Shown here one piece after another: positions 1 through 15,702 of a stretch of 64,000 bases of DNA (positions are counted from its first letter, which is position 1; each line of letters starts with the position of its first letter). Below the pieces are notes generated by a model, which searched no databases, was not told the DNA's origin, and worked only from the letters and a program-made list of their open reading frames with translations. Both the position numbers and the translations under genes were made by a program. The stretch comes from Leptospira ainazelensis (GTDB lineage Bacteria; Spirochaetota; Leptospiria; Leptospirales; Leptospiraceae): contig NZ_JAFFPT010000071.1 in the NCBI RefSeq assembly GCF_016918785.1, positions 1 through 64,000 on the forward strand. The letters run 5' to 3'.

Positions 1-196
1 TGTAGGAACTCCTACAAAAATTTTGATTGGATCGCCCTGATTCGAAATCGCTTTTTTAACTTGTGGGTAAGGTTATGCTTTTTGGGTGGTGGAGGCGGGA
101 TTGGTGGGAAAACTCGTGAGAATTTTCTATATCAGAAAAACATACTTTTTGCAATCGAAATTCTCGGAGTCATTTTGTAGGAGCTCTTACAAAATG
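1..196. repeat. Intergenic palindrome-bounded repeat, copy A (may extend left of the window)
   Basis: The copy begins with TGTAGGAACTCCTACAAAA at position 1 and ends with a second near-palindrome at 171-196 (arms CATTTTGTAGGAG and CTCTTACAAAATG, one mismatched pair). Bases 1-95 match the copy at 10011-10105 closely, with few substitutions. Bases 83-195 match the copy at 4502-4613, including the shared blocks TTGGGTGGTGG, TATCAGAAAAA and the terminal palindrome. It ends 11 bases beyond the stop codon of the deacetylase gene, so the terminal palindrome would lie at the 3' end of that transcript. No protein is encoded. It looks like a small non-autonomous element or a REP-like sequence; that interpretation is inference. 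Confidence 0.75.
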
Positions 197-207
197 ACTT
201 TTCCGTT

Positions 208-1404
<1,197 letters not shown>

Positions 1405-1449
1405 GGGGATTCGATTGAAAAGAGAAAATGCGGATTCTTCAAATCATTT

Positions 1450-2667
1450 TTAGGAAAGAATTTTTAAAAATTTTCCCTTTTTCCCCTGTCTTACCAAGTA
1501 TTCTTTTCCTCTTTGGATCGCCAATTTTTCATCGGTGATCTTGTCTTCGGAAAGATACAGTCCGCCCGCTTTGATCAGTCTTCTTCCTTCTGAAACGGAG
1601 GGAACAAATGCCAATTTACTCAAGACCCATACGAGCAAGGGTTCTGCGGTTTCCGCGAAAAATTCTTCTCCGAGTTTGACTTCCGGAATATCGTCGGGAA
1701 CGGCGCGGGATTTCGGATTGTGCACCTTCTTCCATTCTTCGATCGCTTCGTCGTTCTCGGACGGAGGTGAAAATTGGTCCATGATCATTTTTGCAAGTTC
1801 GGTTTTGACTTCTTTCGGATGAAGTTCCTTTTTTTCGATTCCATTCTTTCGATTTTGAATTTCCGGGAGAGGAAGATCGGTAAGAAGTTCAAAATAATTC
1901 CACATCAGATCGTCGGATATGGACATGAGTTTTCCGAACATGTCGATCGGAGCTTCGGTGATTCCGACGTAGTTTCCGAGAGACTTGGACATCTTCTTCG
2001 TTCCGTCGAGTCCGACTAACAGTGGAAGTGTGATGACACACTGAGCTTCCTTTCCGTATTCTCTCTGCAAATCCCTTCCCACGAGAAGATTGAATTTCTG
2101 ATCGGTTCCTCCGAGTTCGACGTCGCATTCCATCGCGACGGAATCGTAACCCTGCACTAAGGGATAGAGAAATTCTATCATCGAAATCGATTGGCCGGCT
2201 TTATATCGTTTGCTGAAATCGTCTCTTTCCAACATTCTTGCGACATTGTATTTGGAACTCAGGACCAGAACGTCTTCGAATTTCATCTCGCTGCACCAGG
2301 TGGAATTGTAGACGATCTTGGTTTTCTGAGGATCGAGAACCTTAAAAACCTGGTTCTGATAGGTTTTCGAATTCTCCAAAACCTCTTCTTTGGAGAGCCT
2401 TTTTCTCGTTTCGGATTTTCCGGTTGGATCGCCAATCATCGCCGTGAAGTCCCCGAGTAAAAAGGAAACTTCATGACCTAAGTCTTGAAAGTGTTTGAGC
2501 TTTTTTAGCTGAACAAAATGTCCGAGGTGAAGATCCGGCGCCGTCGGATCAAAACCTGCCTTTATTTTAAGCTTACCTTTTTTGGTAAGTTTGGCCTTGA
2601 GTTCTTCTTCGCTGATTAAATCAACGCAGCCCCGGCGAATAATTTCGATTTGTTTTTGAATGTGCAT
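1450..2667 (-). CDS. tyrS: Tyrosyl-tRNA synthetase, TyrZ-like
   Basis: Charges tRNA-Tyr with tyrosine in the cytoplasm. The 405-residue protein carries the class I signature HLGH at residues 47-50 (within PDLHLGH), the KMSKS loop at 225-229, and a C-terminal S4-like RNA-binding domain over about the last 60 residues. The length and the HLGH form fit the second bacterial TyrRS subtype (TyrZ-like). The start is set at the ATG at 2667, giving [10 protein letters not shown]; an open extension upstream is hydrophobic, lacks family similarity and would run into the glpD leader. The gene is divergent from glpD, with about 83 bases between the two starts that must hold both promoters. Confidence 0.95.
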   Translation of the reverse strand: MHIQKQIEIIRRGCVDLISEEELKAKLTKKGKLKIKAGFDPTAPDLHLGHFVQLKKLKHFQDLGHEVSFLLGDFTAMIGDPTGKSETRKRLSKEEVLENSKTYQNQVFKVLDPQKTKIVYNSTWCSEMKFEDVLVLSSKYNVARMLERDDFSKRYKAGQSISMIEFLYPLVQGYDSVAMECDVELGGTDQKFNLLVGRDLQREYGKEAQCVITLPLLVGLDGTKKMSKSLGNYVGITEAPIDMFGKLMSISDDLMWNYFELLTDLPLPEIQNRKNGIEKKELHPKEVKTELAKMIMDQFSPPSENDEAIEEWKKVHNPKSRAVPDDIPEVKLGEEFFAETAEPLLVWVLSKLAFVPSVSEGRRLIKAGGLYLSEDKITDEKLAIQRGKEYLVRQGKKGKFLKILS

Positions 2668-2750
2668 GCAAGAAAAAATGGTACCGATTGTGAAACTTAA
2701 TGCAAATTTGCAGGGGGAAAGAAACCTGTAAAGCAGGAAGAATTGTGAAA

Positions 2751-4352
<1,602 letters not shown>

Positions 4353-4483
4353 CGCTATTCCACCTTTTAAGAATTGCGAGTTAAGAATAGAATCGGGAAA
4401 TTACGGTTCTAATGTTTGAAGGTTAGAAAACGTCAGAAAGAACGATGGATTATTTTGTCGTAACAACAAATCCTCCGTGAAAG

Positions 4484-4613
4484 TCGCGCGCCCCACCCTG
4501 ATCTTGGGTGGTGGGGTGCGGTGGCGGGAAAAACTCGGGAGATTTTTCTCTATCAGAAAAATCCGCGACTGGCAATTCAAAATTCTCTCTTCTACTTGTA
4601 GGAACTCCTACAA
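4484..4613. repeat. Intergenic palindrome-bounded repeat, copy C, at the 3' end of rpoD
   Basis: Begins in a GC-rich inverted repeat (CCCCACC at 4491-4497 against GGTGGGG at 4510-4516), continues through GGCGGGAAAAACTCGGGAGA and CTATCAGAAAAA, and ends with the perfect palindrome TTGTAGGAACTCCTACAA at 4596-4613. From 4502 onward it aligns with copy A (83-195). The palindrome ends 2 bases before the rpoD stop codon (4616-4618 on the minus strand), so on the rpoD transcript it would form a hairpin immediately after the stop and could stabilise or terminate the message. The 130 bases between glpD and this copy show nothing recognisable. Confidence 0.7.
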
Positions 4614-4615
4614 AA

Positions 4616-6377
<1,762 letters not shown>

Positions 6378-6392
6378 TCAAATTCCCTCTAT

Positions 6393-8196
<1,804 letters not shown>

Positions 8197-8203
8197 AGCC
8201 CAC

Positions 8204-8650
<447 letters not shown>

Positions 8651-8698
8651 AGTTTTTATGATTCTTTAAGAGAGGAATCTTTTTGGATTCCGGTTTTA

Positions 8699-8711
8699 AC
8701 AAAGCCTAAAC

Positions 8712-8722
<11 letters not shown>
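8699..8722 (-). promoter_or_regulatory. Perfect palindrome spanning the rpsU stop codon
   Basis: Two 11-base arms, ACAAAGCCTAA (8699-8709) and TTAGGCTTTGT (8712-8722), are separated by only 2 bases and contain the rpsU stop codon. In the rpsU message this makes a stem of about 10 pairs with a tight loop, followed by GTTAAAACC, so it lacks a strong U-run on that strand. In E. coli an internal terminator separates rpsU from dnaG; this hairpin occupies the same place and could act as a partial terminator or as a 3' stabiliser. On the plus strand it is followed by CTTTTTTAG. Confidence 0.55.
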
Positions 8723-8921
<199 letters not shown>

Positions 8922-9112
8922 TCGATTTTTTGATTCCTTCGTTTTAATAGATGTCCCGAAAACGAAACATTCGGTGACAAAATTGCATGCAAAAATACCT
9001 ACCAATTTCCAAAAGAAATGGATAGACCAGATTTACATTACCTGAAAAAGGGGGTATTATGTCAAGGGTTTTCCGACAAAATCTCAGAAAGTGATTTTAT
9101 TTTCTATAAACC

Positions 9113-9325
9113 TTAAGCGGCGAAGAATTCGGCTCTCTGAATTTCAGAAATTTCGATCTGTGCTACGATTCCTGTTTTCCCGTTCTTAATCACAACATCG
9201 CCGTTCAATCTTCTGTTTTTATCAAGTTCGATTACGGTTCCGTTTTTGAGATGGAGGATGATATCGATTCCTCTGTATTCAATGTATCGCGCCAAGGTAT
9301 TCTTGAACTTTTCTGCTTGATCCAT
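9113..9325 (-). CDS. Small conserved-looking protein of unknown function
   Basis: Seventy residues with one helix-like N-terminal stretch (MDQAEKFKNTLARYIEYRG) and then a run of short predicted beta-strands (IDIILHLKNGTVIEL, DVVIKNGKTGIVAQIEISEIQRAEFF). The start is well supported by GGAGG, 5 bases before ATG. The strand-rich pattern after a short helix is reminiscent of Sm-like or other small barrels, but no signature residues can be claimed, so no function is assigned. There is no signal peptide and no Cys. It stands alone between rpsU and the degenerate GGDEF gene. Confidence 0.7.
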   Translation of the reverse strand: MDQAEKFKNTLARYIEYRGIDIILHLKNGTVIELDKNRRLNGDVVIKNGKTGIVAQIEISEIQRAEFFAA

Positions 9326-9334
9326 ACTTTCCTC

Positions 9335-9351
9335 CGAGGTTTGAAGCCTCG
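9335..9351 (-). promoter_or_regulatory. Small hairpin abutting the ribosome-binding site of the 9113-9325 gene
   Basis: On the minus strand CGAGG (9351-9347) can pair with CCTCG (9339-9335) around a 7-base loop. The 3' arm ends directly against GGAGG, the ribosome-binding site of the small gene. It may influence access of ribosomes. With only five pairs this is weak evidence. Confidence 0.3.
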
Positions 9352-9445
9352 TGAAAATTTACGGTACAATCTCGTATTCCCTAAAGGACTTTTTAAAAAA
9401 GGCAAACTTTGTACATCGGAATCAAAAAAAATCGCTTAACAGACG

Positions 9446-9910
9446 TCATGTACTTTTTGAAGAGACGAGAAGATTCTTCCAAATCGGCTCCAGGCTTTCG
9501 ATCGGAGAATTGAGTTCCATAAACTGGATCTCGTAGTCTACGATGAGATGATTGACTTGAAAGACAACCTCGTCAAAACGAGCTTGTACGATCTCTATCT
9601 TACAATCGGGAGAGAGTGTAAGAATGGATCTTGAATTGAGAACATACAACTTGTCATAGGGTCTTAGATGAGCTTGGATGATAGCCTTGAGCTCCTTCAT
9701 GATCTCGCCGGATCTCTGCTCACCCAAGAGTTTGAAATACGAATAAAGATCTTGGAAACGAAAATGGGTGATCACGATCTCGTTACTCAGGGAATTTCGA
9801 ATGTCCCTCAAAATCTGATCCGAAAATTCCTCGAATAAATCTTCCGAAATTTTGTATTTATGAGTGATCGGTTTGATTGTAGATTCCACAAGACTTTCCT
9901 CTTCTTTCAA
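9446..9910 (-). CDS. Degenerate GGDEF-like domain protein
   Basis: The 154-residue protein has a core that follows the GGDEF (diguanylate cyclase) pattern: FRFQDLYSYFKLLGEQRSGEIMKELKAIIQAHLRPYDKLYVL, then a strand-turn-strand and SPDCKIEIVQARFDEVVFQV. At the catalytic turn the signature GGDEF is replaced by NSRSI, so it should not make cyclic di-GMP. It could bind a nucleotide or a protein partner instead. There is no membrane segment or extra sensory domain. The GGDEF assignment rests on pattern recognition and would need a profile search. Confidence 0.55.
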   Translation of the reverse strand: MKEEESLVESTIKPITHKYKISEDLFEEFSDQILRDIRNSLSNEIVITHFRFQDLYSYFKLLGEQRSGEIMKELKAIIQAHLRPYDKLYVLNSRSILTLSPDCKIEIVQARFDEVVFQVNHLIVDYEIQFMELNSPIESLEPIWKNLLVSSKST

Positions 9911-10010
9911 TATCGGATTTGATTCTCGTGAAATTGCAAGATTCTTCCCTTCCGTTTCTAATTTTTAAAAGAAGAATTCCGAGTCCTATCTCGAAAACGG
10001 AAAGAAAATT

Positions 10011-10140
10011 TGTAGAAGCTCCTACAAAAATTTTGATTGGGACCGCCCTGATTCGAAAGCGCTTTTTAACTTGCGGGTAAGGATATGTGTTTTTTGGGAG
10101 TTGGATCTGCCGAGTAATCAAAAACGAGGAGTTCCCACAA
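10011..10140. repeat. Intergenic palindrome-bounded repeat, copy B
   Basis: Starts with TGTAGAAGCTCCTACAAAA and continues TTTTGATTGG and CCGCCCTGATTCGAAA, aligned with bases 1-95 of copy A. It ends with GAGGAGTTCCCACAA (10126-10140), a decayed form of the same terminal palindrome. It lies in the 335-base gap between the divergently read GGDEF-like gene and fbp. The rest of that gap (9911-10010 and 10141-10245) shows no gene. Confidence 0.7.
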
Positions 10141-10245
10141 ATTCAGGTTTTGGAACGAAGTTCTCGAGCCATTTTAAGAGAGCTTTTCGCTTGAATTCGC
10201 AGGCACTCGTAAAACTCTGTTGGAATCATTTTCCTAGAGGAATTT

Positions 10246-11274
10246 ATGTCTGTCCATCCTACACAAACATTGAGTCTTTCCCAGTATTTAATCGAAGAAC
10301 AGCTCAAGTTACCCCAGGCGACCGGGGATTTTACGGCTCTTATGAGCCATTTGGTTTATGCGGCTAAGATCGTATCCAGAGAGGTTCGCAAGGCCGGACT
10401 TTTAGAAAACATTCTCGGTTCTACGGAAGTCGTAAACGTTCAGGGTGAAACCCAAATGAAGTTGGACGAATATGCTGATAAAGTATTCAACCACACCCTG
10501 ACCCGCTGCGGTCATCTTTGTATTCTCGGAAGCGAAGAACACGAAGAAACCGTCCCGGTACCGAACGGCTACAAGATCGGAAAATATACGATCGCGATCG
10601 ATCCCCTCGACGGATCTTCCAATATCGACGCTAACGTTTCCATCGGAACAATCTTCTCGGTTCACTTGAGAAAAAGTCCCGGCGGAACACCGGGCACGTT
10701 AGGCGATCTTCTTCAGCAAGGGTCCAAACAAAGAGCTGCGGGTTATGTTTTATACGGCTCTTCTACCATGCTGGTTCTTTGCACTGGAAAGGGAGTTTCC
10801 GGTTTTACCTTGGATCCTTCTTGTGGGGAATTCATTCTTTCTCACCCCGATATGCAGATGCCCGAAACGGGTGGAATCTATTCCATCAACGAAGGGAATT
10901 ACAACTATTGGTCCGACGAGGTGAAAAACTACATCCGCGATATCAAGTCGATCGAAGGCGGTAAAAAACCTCAATCGGGAAGATATATCGGCTCCTTGGT
11001 CGCTGACTTTCATAGAAATCTTTTAAAAGGTGGAATCTTCCTCTATCCGAACGATACAAAATCAACAAAGTATCCAAACGGTAAACTTAGACTCCTCTAC
11101 GAAGCGGCGCCGATGGCGTTTATCGCTGAACAAGCGGGCGGTGTCGCGGTCACGGTTTACGGAGAACGAATTTTAGATTTGACTCCGGAAGAATTGCACC
11201 AACGTACTACGTTAGTCGTCGGTAGCAAAAAAGAAGTAGAACACTTCTTGAAATTTGCTCCGAAAAAACCTTAA
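10246..11274 (+). CDS. fbp: Fructose-1,6-bisphosphatase class I
   Basis: Hydrolyses fructose 1,6-bisphosphate to fructose 6-phosphate, the committed step of gluconeogenesis. The 342-residue protein has the metal-binding signature DPLDGSSNID at residues 119-128, an upstream Glu pair in GSEEHEE, and a C-terminal active-site region with KLRLLYEAAPMAFIAEQAGG. The length is normal. AGAGGA precedes the ATG. Leptospires grow on fatty acids and must make hexoses by gluconeogenesis, so the gene is expected to be essential. It appears monocistronic, with an inverted repeat after the stop. Confidence 0.96.
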   Translation: MSVHPTQTLSLSQYLIEEQLKLPQATGDFTALMSHLVYAAKIVSREVRKAGLLENILGSTEVVNVQGETQMKLDEYADKVFNHTLTRCGHLCILGSEEHEETVPVPNGYKIGKYTIAIDPLDGSSNIDANVSIGTIFSVHLRKSPGGTPGTLGDLLQQGSKQRAAGYVLYGSSTMLVLCTGKGVSGFTLDPSCGEFILSHPDMQMPETGGIYSINEGNYNYWSDEVKNYIRDIKSIEGGKKPQSGRYIGSLVADFHRNLLKGGIFLYPNDTKSTKYPNGKLRLLYEAAPMAFIAEQAGGVAVTVYGERILDLTPEELHQRTTLVVGSKKEVEHFLKFAPKKP

Positions 11275-11284
11275 GCAAAATTTT

Positions 11285-11324
11285 GATAACGTCTACGGTT
11301 TTCGATCAATGCATAGACGTTATC
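11285..11324. terminator. Inverted repeat downstream of fbp, between convergent genes
   Basis: Eleven-base perfect arms GATAACGTCTA (11285-11295) and TAGACGTTATC (11314-11324) enclose an 18-base loop, 10 bases after the fbp stop. The sequence after it (GTTAGTTCTT) has only a modest T content, so termination efficiency is uncertain. The convergent kinase gene ends about 97 bases further on. Confidence 0.5.
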
Positions 11325-11420
11325 GTTAGTTCTTACTCGACGATCTCCGGATATTTTCGGCGGTCTTGTATCGTATAGGCTCCCTTTTTAAGAAAAATTC
11401 TTTTCGTTTATCAATTTCGT

Positions 11421-12566
11421 CTATTGCAACGGAGTTTTACAAAGCGGAATATTCAAATAAAAGCATGTATTCTCTCCCGGAACGCTTTTAAACGACAAAG
11501 AACCTCCGTGTTCCTCCGCGATTCCCAAACTCACGGATAAACCGAGACCGGTTCCTTTGTCAGCGGCCTTCGTGGTAAAGAACGTTTTAAAGACTGAATT
11601 CTGAATTTCTTCGGGAATTCCCATTCCATAATCGTCCACTTCAAATTGAGCGAACATGTTTCCTTGGATCTCCTGTAAGAATACCGAAATCCGAATTCTT
11701 TTTCTTTCGTCATAATCCGGAAATCTCTGATTGAGGCTATCCACGGAATTGTTGATGAGGTTTAAAAGAATCTGCAAGATCTGACCCAATCTGCAAAGGA
11801 TGACATTTCCCTCGTCGATGTTTTCCCAACGAACATCGATCTTGTTCATCTTAAAAATCTGTTGAGAGATAGACTGAATTTTTACGAGGACTTCGGAAAC
11901 ATCGACCGGATAAAAATTTCCTTTCTCTTCGCGTGAAAATCGAAGAAGATCCTTCATAATCGTGGAAATTCTCGCGCTTTCATCTCTGATTTTGGTCGCG
12001 AGAGCTCTTATTTTTTCTCGGTCGAGATCTTCTTTTGCGATGAGAGCCGCGTATTCGGTGATAGCAAACAAGGGATTGTTGATTTCGTGCGCTAGAGTTC
12101 CGGCCATAAGTCCCATCGCTTCCAACTTTTGACTTTGTCTTAACTGCTCTTCTAATTCGTATTTTTCTTTTTCGGCCTTTCTTCTGAGTTCATGGTCTTC
12201 GAGCTCGTGCAGAGCCCTTTGAACGGCGGGTAATAATTTTTCAATCTTATCTTTGAGAACATAATCGGTCGCACCCATCGTCAAGGTCTGAATTGCGGCT
12301 TCTTCTCCGTAGGTTCCTGAAACAAAGATAAACGGAGTTTCAGGGCACATTTTTTTGGCCGCCATCAGAGCTGAAAAACCGTCGTATTTTGGGAGACTAA
12401 AATCGGAAAGAATCAAATGAGGTTTATCTTTTTGTATAGCGTGTGAAAATCCTTCCGAATCGCTGACGTGAATCGATTCGTAATCGATTTTAGCCTTCCT
12501 CAACTGTCTTTGAATCAACTCCAAATCCAAAAGAGAATCTTCTAAAAATAGAAATCTCCATCTCAT
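11421..12566 (-). CDS. Receiver-histidine kinase protein (REC at the N-terminus)
   Basis: The 381-residue soluble protein has a receiver domain (residues about 3-125, phospho-acceptor D55 in LILSDFSLP, Lys in YVLKDK), a short coiled coil (125-150), a HisKA dimerisation domain with the phospho-acceptor H160 in LAHEINNPL, and a HATPase_c domain with DDYGMGIP and the GTGLGLSV box. The order REC-HK is the reverse of a common hybrid kinase and suggests a protein that is itself controlled by phosphorylation. GGAG lies 9 bases before the ATG. It lies 75 bases downstream of the larger hybrid kinase, which is the likely partner. No DNA-binding output domain is present in either. Confidence 0.85.
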   Translation of the reverse strand: MRWRFLFLEDSLLDLELIQRQLRKAKIDYESIHVSDSEGFSHAIQKDKPHLILSDFSLPKYDGFSALMAAKKMCPETPFIFVSGTYGEEAAIQTLTMGATDYVLKDKIEKLLPAVQRALHELEDHELRRKAEKEKYELEEQLRQSQKLEAMGLMAGTLAHEINNPLFAITEYAALIAKEDLDREKIRALATKIRDESARISTIMKDLLRFSREEKGNFYPVDVSEVLVKIQSISQQIFKMNKIDVRWENIDEGNVILCRLGQILQILLNLINNSVDSLNQRFPDYDERKRIRISVFLQEIQGNMFAQFEVDDYGMGIPEEIQNSVFKTFFTTKAADKGTGLGLSVSLGIAEEHGGSLSFKSVPGENTCFYLNIPLCKTPLQ

Positions 12567-12641
12567 TTTTACGACACTCCATACTCGAAATTTGAAATTT
12601 GCGCCCTGATCTGATATATTAGAATATCAGTTTATTTTAAA

Positions 12642-15146
12642 CTATTCTTGTAAATTTACAGGAAGGGAAAACGAGAATTTTGAACCCTTACCCACCTCCC
12701 CTTCCGCAAAAACCTTCCCTCCGTGACGTTGGACTATACGAGCTACAATAGCTAAACCTACCCCCGTTCCCTCAAACTCGTCCTGTAAATGTAATCTTTG
12801 AAATACCTTAAAGAGCCGATTTACGTATCGTTTATCAAATCCAACTCCGTTGTCTTGGACAAAATAAGTATTCCATTCTTCTCCTTCTTTGCATCCGATT
12901 CGAACTTCGGGATGATCGCTTTTGGAAGAATACTTTATGGCGTTCGAAATCAAGTTAACCCAGACTTGTTTCAAAGCGGCGCCGTCTCCCAAAGCGGTCG
13001 GAAGGTTATCGATTTGGATCGAACAATGATTTTGATTCGGATTTTCCTGTTGTAACATCATGACAATATCGCGGACAAGGACGTCCATATCCACGGTTCG
13101 GCTTGCGAGTTCGATTTTGCTCACCTTATGAAAATCAAGAAGATTTTGAATAAGGCTATTCATAAGCACTATACTTTTCTCGATTATATTTACGATCCGA
13201 AGCGCCTCCGGATCCAACGTGTCGCCGAAATCTTCCACCAAAATTTTTACAAAACCTTCGATACCTCGGATCGGAGCTCGTAGATCGTGAGATACGGAAT
13301 AACTAAAGGCTTCCATGTCTGCGTTTGTGGCTTCGAGAGTTTCGATCGTTTTTTTTAATCGGATAAAATTCCGAACTCGGACCAAAAGTTCCTCCGGAGC
13401 AAACGGCTTGATCAGATAATCCTGAGCCCCCTCGCTCAAAAGTCGGATACGAGCGTCCATATCCGCTTTGGCGCTTAAAAAGATGATGGACGTGGAATTC
13501 AATTCGGAATGTTCTCGAATTGCACGAACCATTCGATCCCCGCTTAGAACCGGCATCATTATGTCGGTCACGATCACATCCGGTTTTTCCTGTTTCGCTT
13601 TTTCCAATCCTTCCTTACCGTTAGTCGCCATTGAAATCTGAAATTCGGATGAAATTGTGTCCGCGATATAACGCCTCATTTCTGCGTTGTCCTCCACGAT
13701 CAAAACTTTCGGTTTTGAGCCGGACAGATTCGGTTCTTCTAAGGTATCGTCTCCGATTTTTTTTAGATCGGAGACGGCGCTCATGATGGCGGGAATCAGT
13801 TCTTCATGAGGGGAAGGTCTTGCGTTTTCGATTCCTTCGTTTGAGACGATCGGAAGAATGACTTCAAACAACGCTCCTCCAAGCGAAGAGTTCGTGACTG
13901 AGACCTTTCCCGAATGGAGATTTACGAATTCCTTAACGATCGCAAGCCCCAAACCGGTTCCTCCAAAAGAACGAGAGTCCCCTTCTTCACCTTGTCTGAA
14001 TTTATCAAAAATCAATTCCCGTAATTTTTCGGGAACTCCCGGCCCGTCGTCTTCTACTCGAATGGAAATTTCGGAATTTTCTCTTTGAAGTTGACAGCGA
14101 ATTTTGCCGAAGTCCGGCGCGAATTTAAAGGCATTCGCGATCAGGTTTAATAGAATCCTTTCCACTTTTGCCTCGTCCAGGGGAATCATACAAGTTTCAG
14201 GAAGGGTTGTTTCGAACTCGATATTTCTTTCTTTAGCGACGGAATCAAAATGTGAGGTAATGTTCGAAACGGTTCTGGAAAGATCCACATTCGAATATTT
14301 GAATGTCATCTTGCCCGCTTCCAGTTTGGAGATATCCAGAAGATCGTTGACGTGTTTGAGTAAAGTGTAGGAATTCCGTTCTATCGTTTCCAGAAGACCT
14401 TTTTGAAACTGAGAAATCGATTCTTGTTTTAACAAGGAACGGGTCGGACCAAGAATCAAGGTAAGAGGAGTTCTGAGTTCGTGACTTACGTTGGCGAAAA
14501 ATTGAGTTTTGAGCTGATCGAGTTCGATTAACTTTTCATAAACCTGTTTTAGTTCCTCTTCTCTTCTTGTAAGATCGTCGTTGAGAGAGGTAAGTTTTTT
14601 GTTCGAGTTTTGGATCTCCTGAGCTCTTTGATAAATTTCATTTTCCATCGAAGCGGTTAGGCTTCTCAATTCTTCGGTGATTTTATTCTGTTCGTTTCCT
14701 AAATTCTTCAATCGGACAAATTCTGTTACGTCTTCGACGCGGTGAATGACGTAGACAACTTCTCCTTTGGAATTTAAAACCGGAGAATTGACAGGGCTCC
14801 AGAATTTTTCTTCAAAACCTCCTCCTTCCGAGTCCGGGCGTTTCACGTCGTATTTCTGCACAGCCATTGCGTTAGTCGCTTTGTCTTTGATCACGGAAAG
14901 AATCGAATCTTTTAGATTGCTGACACCCGTCGCGTTCGGATCGGAGGGATTGTCCGGAAAAACGTCAAAAAGCCCCCTTCCGACTATCTCCTCCCTTTTG
15001 GTATTCGTAGCTCGCAAATACGATTCGCTGACTGCCGTAATTCTAAAATCGGGGAGTAAAATAAGATAAAGACCGGGCAAGGACTCAAAAATCAGGCGAA
15101 AATCATTTGATTTTAACTCATTTTCATTCATTGCAAATTCAATCAT
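12642..15146 (-). CDS. Double-kinase hybrid sensor: PAS-HK-REC-HK
   Basis: The 834-residue cytoplasmic protein has a PAS domain (about 15-145), a coiled coil (150-215), a first HisKA with H222 in VSHELRTPL, a HATPase_c domain with DDGPGVP and FGGTGLGLAI (about 325-435), a receiver with D528 in VIVTDIMMP (about 480-600), and a second HisKA with H620 in VSHDLRAPI plus a second HATPase_c ending in GTGVGLAIV. The second kinase resembles phytochrome-type or bacteriophytochrome-linked kinases. No membrane segment is seen, so the signal is internal, sensed by PAS. It could start at 15146 or at the second ATG (15131). It is probably cotranscribed with the REC-HK gene. Confidence 0.88.
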   Translation of the reverse strand: MIEFAMNENELKSNDFRLIFESLPGLYLILLPDFRITAVSESYLRATNTKREEIVGRGLFDVFPDNPSDPNATGVSNLKDSILSVIKDKATNAMAVQKYDVKRPDSEGGGFEEKFWSPVNSPVLNSKGEVVYVIHRVEDVTEFVRLKNLGNEQNKITEELRSLTASMENEIYQRAQEIQNSNKKLTSLNDDLTRREEELKQVYEKLIELDQLKTQFFANVSHELRTPLTLILGPTRSLLKQESISQFQKGLLETIERNSYTLLKHVNDLLDISKLEAGKMTFKYSNVDLSRTVSNITSHFDSVAKERNIEFETTLPETCMIPLDEAKVERILLNLIANAFKFAPDFGKIRCQLQRENSEISIRVEDDGPGVPEKLRELIFDKFRQGEEGDSRSFGGTGLGLAIVKEFVNLHSGKVSVTNSSLGGALFEVILPIVSNEGIENARPSPHEELIPAIMSAVSDLKKIGDDTLEEPNLSGSKPKVLIVEDNAEMRRYIADTISSEFQISMATNGKEGLEKAKQEKPDVIVTDIMMPVLSGDRMVRAIREHSELNSTSIIFLSAKADMDARIRLLSEGAQDYLIKPFAPEELLVRVRNFIRLKKTIETLEATNADMEAFSYSVSHDLRAPIRGIEGFVKILVEDFGDTLDPEALRIVNIIEKSIVLMNSLIQNLLDFHKVSKIELASRTVDMDVLVRDIVMMLQQENPNQNHCSIQIDNLPTALGDGAALKQVWVNLISNAIKYSSKSDHPEVRIGCKEGEEWNTYFVQDNGVGFDKRYVNRLFKVFQRLHLQDEFEGTGVGLAIVARIVQRHGGKVFAEGEVGKGSKFSFSLPVNLQE

Positions 15147-15491
15147 TCAAGGCGAAGACGATAGAAAATTCGTTTGTTTTTACTGTTTCCGCACAGGGAG
15201 AAATGCAGAAACAGAACCTATCAAATTATAAGTCGGTTTTCAATTCATTTTCTAAGAATTTGTTCAATTGGATGGATTTTTTTTGAATTTTACCACACTT
15301 TTGCAAAAGGATGTTTGGGATTTGGTGGCAAAAGTTTTAGGAATCCGGACAAATCACGTCGTCTTAGGGGATTCTTATCAAATCCGTCCTTGACAATTAT
15401 CATCGTCCCTCACGCGCTTTGAAGAGAAATTACGATTTCATTCTTTGAAAACGAGTTCAGAATGAGTGTATCAAAATTTTACGGAGAAAGA
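15147..15491. other. Intergenic region between divergent genes
   Basis: 345 bases between the hybrid kinase and the DUF2892 gene. It is AT-rich with no convincing gene, repeat or RNA structure. It must hold promoters for both directions, but I could not pick a -35/-10 pair with confidence. Confidence 0.5.
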
Positions 15492-15695
15492 ATGATGAAA
15501 ACAAATGAAGCAAATATCGATAGAATCGCAAGAATCGTAGTCGGTCTTGGTTTGGTGGTTCTCGGGTTTATGACACAAGGGTTGTTGGGAACCGGGATTT
15601 CAGTACTTGGATTGATTCCGATCGTGACCGGAGTGGTCGGCTGGTGCCCGCTTTATTCCCTTTTGGGAATCAGCACTTGCCCTGTAAAAAAATAA
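15492..15695 (+). CDS. Small inner-membrane protein, DUF2892 (YgaP-type) family
   Basis: The 67-68 residue protein matches the DUF2892 pattern: a short polar head with NIDRIARIVVG, two membrane helices, and the ending GWCPLYSLLGISTCPVKK with two conserved Cys. Two consecutive ATGs (15492 and 15495) follow GGAG at spacings of 5 and 8, so the true start may be 3 bases further in. The family is often found fused to or beside rhodanese domains; none is seen here. It is followed after 7 bases by the HdeD-like gene, a likely two-gene operon. Confidence 0.8.
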   Translation: MMKTNEANIDRIARIVVGLGLVVLGFMTQGLLGTGISVLGLIPIVTGVVGWCPLYSLLGISTCPVKK

Positions 15696-15702
15696 GATTC
15701 CG

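Noticed and set aside
2700..2750. Longer glpD with 17 extra N-terminal residues
   Set aside because: The extension has no family similarity and the later ATG or GTG is next to a purine-rich site.
9858..10121. Open frame of 87 codons on the minus strand
   Set aside because: It runs through repeat copy B and overlaps the start of the GGDEF-like gene; no start signal.
15174..15422. Open frame of 82 codons in the gap before the DUF2892 gene
   Set aside because: No ribosome-binding site, odd composition (Phe/Arg-rich), no recognisable family; probably chance.
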